From positions 1-18,953 of the forward strand of contig VGSD01000004.1 in the NCBI GenBank assembly GCA_016875155.1: a DNA stretch of 18,953 nt. Direction: 5' to 3'. The notes beneath the pieces are model-generated. The model saw only the letters and a list, made by a program, of their open reading frames with translations. It did not search any database and was not told where the DNA came from. The stretch comes from Deltaproteobacteria bacterium (GTDB taxonomy: Bacteria; Desulfobacterota; BSN033; UBA1163). Shown one piece after another: positions 13,341-18,953 of the stretch (positions are counted from its first letter, which is position 1; every line of letters begins with the position of its first letter). The position numbers and the translations under genes were made by a program.

Positions 13341-14372
13341 ATGAGTGGCGGTAAAATCGGAATTGTTGGAACAGGATCCTATCTGCCGGAGAGGGTTCTT
13401 AGCAATTTGGACCTTGAGAAGGTATTAAATACGAATGACGAATGGATCTACCAGAGAACAGGAGTCAGGGAAAGAAGAATTGCAGACCCTGGTGTCGATA
13501 CTTCAGATCTTGCCAAACAAGCCTCCCTGCGGGCCATGGAAATGGCTGGGATATCCGCCAAAGAATTGGAGCTCATCATTCTTGCCACCATTACTCCTGA
13601 CACATGTTGTCCTTCGGGGGCCAATTGGTTGGAAGCAAAATTAGGCGCCCAGAAAGCGGTGTCCTTCGATGTTACAGCGGCCTGCTGTGGTTTTATCTTT
13701 GGCTTATCGGTTGCCCAGCAATATCTGAAAACCGGAGCATTTAAAAATGCTCTGGTCGTTGCTTCGGAAGTGATGAGCCGCTGTCAGGATTGGACAGATA
13801 GAGAAAATTGTATTCTCTGGGGAGATGGGGCAGGGGCTGTGGTGCTTAAATCGTTTGATCAGCCCATCAATGGTCAACTTCCATCCGATCCAAAGAAAGT
13901 GATGGGCGAAATCCTTTCCATTCATATTCACACGGATGGTAAGAACGGTGAGAACCTCCTCATGCCGGGAGGAGGTTCGCGGACAACCCCCATCCGTTAT
14001 GAGAGCGTTGACAAGAAACTTCATACCCTGAGAATGATTAAGGCGAATGAATCCGTGCGAGTTGCGGTGAAACGATTTGCTGAGGCCGCTGAAGAAGCTG
14101 CTTCATCGAATGGGTTCAAGGTCTCTGACGCAAAGTGGATCATCCCCCACCAGGCCAATATCCGCATCCTCCAGCAGATGGCCAAGAGGCTCAATATTCC
14201 TTTCGAAAAGGTCTATCTCACCATTGAAAAATATGGCAATATTTCTTCATCAACCATACCGATCGCCCTGGATGAGGCGGTTCGGAACGGATCCATCCAG
14301 AAAGGAGACACTGTCATCCTCACCGGTTTTGGCGGAGGCCTCACCTGGGGCAGCAGCCTGATCAGATGGTAA
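13341..14372 (+). CDS. fabH: Beta-ketoacyl-ACP synthase III (FabH-type)
   Basis: Condenses an acyl-CoA (usually acetyl-CoA) with malonyl-ACP to start fatty acid synthesis. The 343 residues have the full Cys-His-Asn triad: C115 in DVTAACCGF, H270 in IIPHQANIRI, and N300 in YGNISSSTIP. GTGSYLPE (10-17), NDEWIYQRTGVRERR (32-46) and GDGAGAVVL (161-169) are further hallmarks, and GFGGGLTWGS closes the protein. There is an extra C116 beside the nucleophile. An insertion-like stretch at about 170-188 is longer than in E. coli FabH (317 aa). No acpP, fabD or plsX neighbours are present, so it may be a paralogue with another acyl preference rather than the main FabH. The ATG at 13341 has GAGGGAGGA 8 nt upstream. 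Confidence 0.88.
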   Translation: MSGGKIGIVGTGSYLPERVLSNLDLEKVLNTNDEWIYQRTGVRERRIADPGVDTSDLAKQASLRAMEMAGISAKELELIILATITPDTCCPSGANWLEAKLGAQKAVSFDVTAACCGFIFGLSVAQQYLKTGAFKNALVVASEVMSRCQDWTDRENCILWGDGAGAVVLKSFDQPINGQLPSDPKKVMGEILSIHIHTDGKNGENLLMPGGGSRTTPIRYESVDKKLHTLRMIKANESVRVAVKRFAEAAEEAASSNGFKVSDAKWIIPHQANIRILQQMAKRLNIPFEKVYLTIEKYGNISSSTIPIALDEAVRNGSIQKGDTVILTGFGGGLTWGSSLIRW

Positions 14373-14381
14373 TTCGAACAG

Positions 14382-14423
14382 CAATGATCAATTACCAATG
14401 ATCAATAGCCAATGAGCAATGAT
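14382..14423. repeat. Three tandem 14-nt units (CAATGATCAATNNC)
   Basis: CAATGATCAATTAC (14382-14395), CAATGATCAATAGC (14396-14409) and CAATGAGCAATGAT (14410-14423) abut each other exactly. The first two differ at 2 bases and the third is diverged. They fill the fabH-pmbA spacer, ending 26 bp before the pmbA Shine-Dalgarno. Confidence 0.85.
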
Positions 14424-14461
14424 TGAAGTTTTTTTTAAACCAAAGATTAGGGAAACGAATT

Positions 14462-15841
14462 ATGAACGAGATTATAGATCAAACCTTGAACATCCTCCGG
14501 GGTAAGTCCATTGACGGTTATGAAGTCTATCTTGCAGAATCTTCCCATTTTGAGGTGGAGTCGAAAGAAGGAAAGGTGGATACCCTTCAAGCCTCCCGAC
14601 CTTGGGGAATGGCTGTACGCATTTTGAACCGGGGAAGAACTGGTTTCTCGTTTACCACCTTTCTCTCTGGAACCTCTTCAGAGAATATGAAAGAAGGGCT
14701 GGAGAGGGTCATCGGGGATGCAATCGCAAGTGCTGATGTCACCTCGCCGGACCCCTGCTTCGATTTTGCTCCTGCTCTAAGGGAACAACCTCGTGCGATG
14801 GGGATTTATGACGAAACCCTTATTCAGGTTCCAGAGAAAAGAAAGATTGAAAATGCGAGAGAGATGGAGGAAGCCGCTCGGTCTGTAGATACAGGAAGAA
14901 TCAAGAAGGTGAGGAACGCGTCCTATCAGGAGGCGGTCGCAAGCACGATTCTGGTCAATTCAAACGGCCTCCGCTTTTCATATGATGTGACGTTTGCGTC
15001 TGTGAGCGTGTTGGCGGTTGCCGAGGAGTCTGGAGAGTCAGAGATAGGCTGGGCATTCGATTTCAATCATTTCATCAATAAGATCGATGTGAAGAAGGTG
15101 GGAAGAGAAGCCGGAAAGAAGGCATTGGAGAGGCTTGGAGGGAGGCAAATTTCTTCGGGGGCTTATCCGGTCCTTTTGGATAACCGTATTGGAGGAGAAT
15201 TTTTATCACTCTTAGCTCATTCTTTCCTATCAGAGCAGGTTCAAAAAGGGAAATCTGTGCTTAGAGAAAAAAAGGGAACGAGTTTTTTTTCTCCCCTCAT
15301 TTCCATTGTGGATGATGGCCTTCTGACCGAAGGGTCTGCGGCCTCTCCTATCGATGGGGAAGGGATGCCGACTCAAAGAACCGTTCTCGTGTTGAAAGGG
15401 GAGGTCAAAGGATATCTGTACGATAGGTTCTGGGCCAACCGGGAAAAGATGAGCTCTAGAACATCAGAGGTTTGGTCAACCGGGAACAGCCAGCGGCATA
15501 CCATCAAAGCTCCTCCAGGATTAGGAACTTCGAATTTCTTTATTGAACCGGGAACGACCTCCCGGGCGTCGTTGCTCAAAAGTCTTGAGCGGGGTGTTCT
15601 CATTGAAGAGGTGATGGGGCTTCATACCGTCGATCCCATATCGGGCGATTTTTCCCTGGGTTGTTCAGGGCAGTGGATTGAAAAAGGGGAAAGGGTGCAT
15701 CCTGTTAAGTCGATTGCGATCGCAGGTAATCTCTACCAGCTCTTTAAGAAAGTGGCTGAAGTAGGAAATGATATCCGGTTTTTTGGGAAGATCGGCTCCC
15801 CGAGCCTTTTAATCGATAGTCTCGAAATCAGCGGAAATTAA
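14462..15841 (+). CDS. pmbA: PmbA/TldE-family protein, modulator of a metalloprotease
   Basis: In E. coli TldE (PmbA) pairs with the metalloprotease TldD to process peptides such as microcin B17 precursor and the CcdA antitoxin. The 459-residue protein has the family layout: an N-terminal GYEVYLAESSHFEVESKEGKVD, a SNGLRFSYDVTFASVSVLA strand, and a C-terminal region with SDFSLG-like SGDFSLGCSGQWIEKGE (near 400) and IAGNLYQLFKKV. No HExxxH zinc motif was seen, which fits the TldE half rather than TldD. No tldD is next to it in this window. The ATG at 14462 is chosen because AGGGA lies 8 nt upstream; an upstream TTG start would run through the 14-nt repeat. Confidence 0.88.
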   Translation: MNEIIDQTLNILRGKSIDGYEVYLAESSHFEVESKEGKVDTLQASRPWGMAVRILNRGRTGFSFTTFLSGTSSENMKEGLERVIGDAIASADVTSPDPCFDFAPALREQPRAMGIYDETLIQVPEKRKIENAREMEEAARSVDTGRIKKVRNASYQEAVASTILVNSNGLRFSYDVTFASVSVLAVAEESGESEIGWAFDFNHFINKIDVKKVGREAGKKALERLGGRQISSGAYPVLLDNRIGGEFLSLLAHSFLSEQVQKGKSVLREKKGTSFFSPLISIVDDGLLTEGSAASPIDGEGMPTQRTVLVLKGEVKGYLYDRFWANREKMSSRTSEVWSTGNSQRHTIKAPPGLGTSNFFIEPGTTSRASLLKSLERGVLIEEVMGLHTVDPISGDFSLGCSGQWIEKGERVHPVKSIAIAGNLYQLFKKVAEVGNDIRFFGKIGSPSLLIDSLEISGN

Positions 15842-15846
15842 AAAGA

Positions 15847-15884
15847 TTTTTATCTAATCCCATTTGTTTTTCAACAGATAAAAA
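15847..15884. repeat. AT-rich 9-bp hairpin after pmbA
   Basis: TTTTTATCT (15847-15855) and AGATAAAAA (15876-15884) are perfect inverted arms around a 20-nt loop, starting 6 bp after the pmbA stop. The low GC content makes it a doubtful terminator. Confidence 0.4.
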
Positions 15885-15909
15885 GCCCCCCCAAAAAGCC
15901 AAAAAAAAC

Positions 15910-15937
15910 TTGACAGGGATGATCTAAATCTGATAAA
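15910..15937 (+). promoter_or_regulatory. Sigma-70-like promoter of the M23 peptidase gene
   Basis: TTGACA (15910-15915) and GATAAA (15932-15937) are 16 bp apart, about 60 bp before the TTG start of the peptidase gene. An A-rich run lies directly upstream of the -35. The -35 is perfect and the -10 matches 4/6. It is the best-placed promoter candidate in the window because the gene stands alone between this and a strong terminator. Confidence 0.6.
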
Positions 15938-15997
15938 AGTAACAATCACCCAAAGGTAATCTCAATATCTATTCTTGTTTTTAATAAAGGGTAAGTT

Positions 15998-16906
15998 TTG
16001 GATCACGATCACATTACTATTCTCATATTTGGGCATAAAACCTCGAAGACCCGGCACCTGAAGTTCCGGAAAAAGAACGTTAAGATCGGGTTATATCTCC
16101 TGGCTTTTGCCATCCTCTCTATCACCTTTTTCTTCTGTGATTACATTCAGGTAAAAAAGAAGGCTTATGAAGTTGCACGGTTGCGACAACAGACGGAGAT
16201 CCAGCGCTCCCAGATTCACTTCTTCTCCTCAAAAATTGAAGAGATGGAAAAACAGATCTCCAGGCTAAAAGATTTTGACAAAAGAATCCGAATTATTGCC
16301 AATCTTGAGAAAGGGCAGGAGACCGCACCCTTTATTGGCATGGGAGGGCCTTCTCCATCGGATTTGCGTGATAAGTTGAAATGGGAGAAGGATGAAAAAG
16401 GGCTGGTCCATCAGATGAAGATTGATGTCGATCGTCTCCAATCGGAGGCGGCTACGCAGGAGATGAGCCTATCCGAACTCGAAAAGGTGTTGCAGTCGAA
16501 GCAGGAAATCTTAGCCCATACCCCCTCCATCTGGCCGGTTCAAGGCTGGGTGACTTCTGATTTCGGATTCCGCACCAACCCCTTTACCGGATTAACCCAG
16601 ATGCACGAGGGAATCGACATTTCGAACCGATCAGGAACGATTGTCGTTGCACCCGGCAATGGTTTTGTTTCCGACATTGGAAACGATTGGGCCCACGGAA
16701 GGTTCCTCGTCATTTCTCACGGATTCGGGATGACGACCCGATATAGCCATCTCAATAAGGCCTTGGTCAAGGTTGGACAGAAAGTAAAGCGGGGGGATAA
16801 GATTGCCGAGGTCGGGACAAGCGGAAAGACAACAGGCCCACATCTTCATTATGAGGTGAGGCTCAATGGCATTCCAGCCAATCCCATGAGATATATTTTA
16901 AACTGA
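15998..16906 (+). CDS. Membrane-anchored M23 (LytM-type) peptidoglycan endopeptidase
   Basis: A 302-residue predicted bitopic protein: a cytosolic basic N-terminus (RHLKFRKKNVK near 19-29), one membrane helix (about 30-49), a periplasmic coiled coil (about 55-95, again 135-172), and a C-terminal M23 domain (about 180-300). The zinc ligands are all present: H203 and D207 in MHEGIDIS, and H284 in PHLHYEV, with H282 as catalytic. So it should be active, unlike degenerate EnvC/NlpD regulators. The layout is typical of cell-division or elongation hydrolases. The start is TTG, with AAAGGG 6 nt upstream at 15986-15991; no in-frame ATG precedes the membrane helix. It has its own promoter and terminator. 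Confidence 0.92.
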   Translation: MDHDHITILIFGHKTSKTRHLKFRKKNVKIGLYLLAFAILSITFFFCDYIQVKKKAYEVARLRQQTEIQRSQIHFFSSKIEEMEKQISRLKDFDKRIRIIANLEKGQETAPFIGMGGPSPSDLRDKLKWEKDEKGLVHQMKIDVDRLQSEAATQEMSLSELEKVLQSKQEILAHTPSIWPVQGWVTSDFGFRTNPFTGLTQMHEGIDISNRSGTIVVAPGNGFVSDIGNDWAHGRFLVISHGFGMTTRYSHLNKALVKVGQKVKRGDKIAEVGTSGKTTGPHLHYEVRLNGIPANPMRYILN

Positions 16907-16924
16907 TTAGATCTAACCTTGAGC

Positions 16925-16961
16925 AAAAAGTCCGATCAAGCGATGCTTGATCGGACTTTTT
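16925..16961. terminator. Perfect 17-bp stem terminator between convergent genes
   Basis: AAAAAGTCCGATCAAGC (16925-16941), loop GAT, then GCTTGATCGGACTTTTT (16945-16961). A flanking A-run and T-run make it work on both strands, ending the M23 gene and possibly the PiT-DUF47 operon as well. It starts 18 bp after the M23 stop. Confidence 0.95.
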
Positions 16962-16988
16962 ATTGTCTCACTCGGAGAGAAAAACCCT

Positions 16989-17125
16989 CACCTTCAGGTG
17001 AAGACTTTAGTATGCACACGGTGTGCAGGTATTTCAGATTTTCCCTCGTGAGAATTTCTGTGCCAATTTGATTTTTCTTCAGCTGACTTTAGTCAGTAGT
17101 AAATCCACCAGCTTGTAGCTGGTGG
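16989..17125. repeat. Cluster of four short inverted repeats, REP or IS200/IS605-end-like
   Basis: In order: CACCT-TC-AGGTG (16989-17000, alternatively CTTCA-GG-TGAAG at 16992-17003); TGCACAC-G-GTGTGCA (17013-17027); CTGACT-TT-AGTCAG (17083-17096); and CCACCAGCT-TGT-AGCTGGTGG (17105-17125). Between and after the hairpins lie ACTTTAGT-like words. Closely spaced small hairpins with GACTTTAGTC-type motifs recall the ends of IS200/IS605 elements or REP sequences (general knowledge). No tnpA or tnpB is present, so it may be a remnant or a miniature element. Confidence 0.55.
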
Positions 17126-17168
17126 TAGCTCAATTTTCGGATGGAATGAAATTCTGACAGACTGAGCA

Positions 17169-17798
17169 TTAAGTGTGTTTCATCACGATGCTAGAAATAA
17201 TATTGGCTGCCTCGTCTCCCCGATCCGCTGCATTGCTGAGATGGCGGTAGATCTCCCGCATCTTTAACATGTAGATCGTATCCGTTCTCTTGAACAGGTC
17301 GGCTAGGGCCAGATGGTAGGCTTTCTCCATCTGGTTTTCATAGGATTTTGCCTTGATGGCGTGTTCTGACGCAATTTTGGGGTAGTCTTTGAGAATTTTA
17401 ACCGCATCGTTTAGCTCTCTGGCTGCTTTCCTCAGGATGTTGACCATCTCTTTGATATGTTCATCCCCTTTGACTTCGTAGATCTCCATTTCGTCAACTG
17501 TTGAATTGGCATAGTCCACCACATCGTCGATCGCGCGGGAAAGTTGATAGATATCCTCTCTGTCGATGGGAGTGATAAAGGTCTGATCCAGTTCCTGGAT
17601 CAAAATCCGCCTCAGCTCATCAGCCTCCCTTTCAATACTCCGGACGAGATTGGCGTTCTCCTGGCTCCCATTTTCAGCGAAATTCCAAAGAGCATCCAGA
17701 CCTTCGATGCTCTTTGAGGATTGGTGAGCAAGCAGTTCGAAGAACCGGTTCTCACCGCCCGAGAAAGACTTCTTTCTTCTAAGAAAATCGAATACCAT
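17169..17798 (-). CDS. DUF47 / PhoU-like Pit accessory protein
   Basis: A cytosolic helical protein of the DUF47 family (distantly PhoU-like), commonly encoded with PiT phosphate transporters and thought to modulate them. The 209 residues match the family. Visible motifs are the N-terminal FDFLRRKK, ExExxD at 56-60 (IEREAD), FITPIDREDIYQLSRAIDDVVDY (starting at 74) and NAADRGDEAANII near the C-terminus. The acidic ExxxD patches are the known metal-binding sites in PhoU folds. A clear Shine-Dalgarno (AGGAG at 17806-17810 on the minus strand, 7-nt spacing) precedes the ATG at 17798. It lies 146 bp downstream of the PiT gene on the same strand. Confidence 0.92.
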   Translation of the reverse strand: MVFDFLRRKKSFSGGENRFFELLAHQSSKSIEGLDALWNFAENGSQENANLVRSIEREADELRRILIQELDQTFITPIDREDIYQLSRAIDDVVDYANSTVDEMEIYEVKGDEHIKEMVNILRKAARELNDAVKILKDYPKIASEHAIKAKSYENQMEKAYHLALADLFKRTDTIYMLKMREIYRHLSNAADRGDEAANIISSIVMKHT

Positions 17799-17944
17799 AA
17801 TTTTACTCCTTTATTCTGTTAACAATAATGGACCCTTGCTCCCGCTGGACCAGAAGCCTTCTGAACCGGCTGGAGGAATGGCGTTGAATTATAAAATAAA
17901 TCAATCATGGTTTAAAGCTCCGCCAAATTTTCTGACGGGATTTT

Positions 17945-18953
17945 TTAAAAATCAGGGTGGACCATCTTGATCAGATAGAAACTGACTCCTGCCATGACGG
18001 CTGAGGCAGGGATGGTGATGAACCAGGCCAGGACGATGTTCTTGGCAACCCCCCACCGGACAGCGGAAAGCCTCTGGCCTGCTCCCACCCCCATGATGCT
18101 GGAGGCAACGACATGTGTCGTTGAGACAGGGCCTCCAAGGAGTGCCGCACTCAGGATGACTGTGGCTGAGGAGGTCTGTGCGCAGAAGGCATGAACAGAC
18201 CTCAAGCGATAAATCTTGGCCCCAAGGGTTTTAATGATCCGCCACCCGCCGCTCCATGTCCCGAGAGCAATTGCCGCCGCGCAACTCGCGATCACCCAGA
18301 ATGGGATATTGAAATCGGAAAAAACGCCGAGGATGACCAGGGACATGGTGATAATGCCCATTGATTTTTGTGCATCATTGGCACCATGGCTGAGGGAGAG
18401 AGCGACAGATGACAAAACTTGCACCCGATTAAAAAAATGAGAAATCTGGGGCGGCGCCTTTTGAGAGAGGCGAAAAGTTAACTTCAAGAAAAAAGTGCCG
18501 ATGATCAAACTCAAAAAAGGGGTCAGAACTAAGAACGAGACCACGTAAAGAAGCCCCTTCCAGAGGATCTTATCCGGCCCATAAGCAACTAAGACGGCGC
18601 CGATCATGCCGCCCACCAGAGCATGGGACGAGCTGGATGGAAGTCCCCACGCCCAGGTCATGAGGTTCCAGGCGATGGCTCCAATCAGGGCGGCGACGAC
18701 CAGAGCAATAGAGATCCCTTTCAGGAGGGGATCAAAAGCGGAGATATCAATAATCCCTTTCCCTATGGTTTCAGCCACTGCCGTGCCAAAAAGAAAAGGA
18801 CCAATGAAATGGGCAAGGGCAGCCAGCCCAAGTGCGGTTCGAGGTCCCATGGCTCCAGTGGCGATGATCGTCGCCACCACATTGGCCGCATCATGAAAGC
18901 CGTTGGAGTAGTCGAAGAAGAGCGCGAGGGCTACAACGAGGATAACCGTGAAA
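17945..18953 (-). CDS. PiT-family inorganic phosphate transporter, 5' end cut by window
   Basis: Low-affinity phosphate symporter of the inner membrane (PiT family, proton- or sodium-coupled). The frame is open through the right edge: 24 codons read FTVILVVALALFFDYSNGFHDAAN... before the GTG at 18880, which is therefore not the start. Only a few N-terminal residues should be missing; 335 codons plus stop are in the window. The two internal repeats each carry the PiT signature: GFHDAANVVAT at the N-terminal copy and SLSHGANDAQKSMG near the middle. SSSHALVGG and VSTTHVVASSIMGVG are the paired helix-loop motifs. It is followed on the same strand by the DUF47 gene, the usual operon partner. Confidence 0.93.
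   Translation of the reverse strand, partial: FTVILVVALALFFDYSNGFHDAANVVATIIATGAMGPRTALGLAALAHFIGPFLFGTAVAETIGKGIIDISAFDPLLKGISIALVVAALIGAIAWNLMTWAWGLPSSSSHALVGGMIGAVLVAYGPDKILWKGLLYVVSFLVLTPFLSLIIGTFFLKLTFRLSQKAPPQISHFFNRVQVLSSVALSLSHGANDAQKSMGIITMSLVILGVFSDFNIPFWVIASCAAAIALGTWSGGWRIIKTLGAKIYRLRSVHAFCAQTSSATVILSAALLGGPVSTTHVVASSIMGVGAGQRLSAVRWGVAKNIVLAWFITIPASAVMAGVSFYLIKMVHPDF

Noticed and set aside
14382..14423. CRISPR array
   Set aside because: Units are 14 nt and abut without spacers; no cas genes.
18880..18880. GTG at 18880 as PiT start
   Set aside because: Upstream codons to the window edge encode the conserved first PiT helix and GFHDAAN motif.

Overview
The window reads as a chromosomal housekeeping stretch from a Gram-negative, GC-intermediate bacterium. 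Gene content and style suggest a Desulfobacterota (former Deltaproteobacteria) relative: miaA-hfq as an operon, GAF/Fis-type regulation, a free-standing short N-acetylglutamate synthase, a PiT/DUF47 phosphate pair, and intergenic spaces packed with short degenerate repeats. The lineage is an inference, because no rRNA gene or other decisive marker is present. No phage, complete insertion sequence, CRISPR array, tRNA or rRNA was seen.

Region 1 (1-3304, minus strand) is transcribed from a GAF-Fis regulator gene through a short QueG-like 4Fe-4S protein to mnmG, which runs off the left edge. Region 2 (3537-6723, plus strand) holds miaA-hfq (4-bp overlap), scpB, an RluB-family pseudouridine synthase and a dolichol-kinase-like membrane protein. 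Regions 1 and 2 together hold up to three tRNA-modification functions (MnmG, MiaA and probably a QueG relative), one rRNA-modification enzyme and Hfq, around one divergent spacer. Region 3 (6701-8481) has an unrecognised 296-residue protein on the minus strand, convergent with and overlapping the kinase-like gene. It is followed by a 419-bp structured spacer and a DUF454 membrane protein.

Region 4 (8668-15841, plus strand) is a long same-strand run: nadK, recN, short argA, alr, fabH and pmbA (tldE). Most junctions between these genes carry a repeat: 9544-9638, 11361-11644 and 14382-14423. The alr gene is preceded by a 12-codon leader ORF that has the best Shine-Dalgarno in its spacer and overlaps the alr start as ATGA. 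Region 5 (15910-16961) is a self-contained unit: a sigma-70-like promoter, a TTG-started membrane-anchored M23 peptidase and a perfect 17-bp-stem terminator. Region 6 (16989-17125) is a cluster of four short inverted repeats without a gene. Region 7 (17169-18953, minus strand) is a PiT phosphate transporter, cut by the right edge near its N-terminus, followed by its DUF47/PhoU-like partner.

The main unusual theme is in the spacers, not the genes. Different short units (TTCAAGG, CAGTGAT, CGARRCYCGTWTCG, AGTTCGGAG, AAACTCTAAA and a 14-nt CAATGATCAAT unit) occupy successive gaps. In two cases they supply the final codons of the neighbouring gene. I did not find convincing evidence of a new defence or mobile system.
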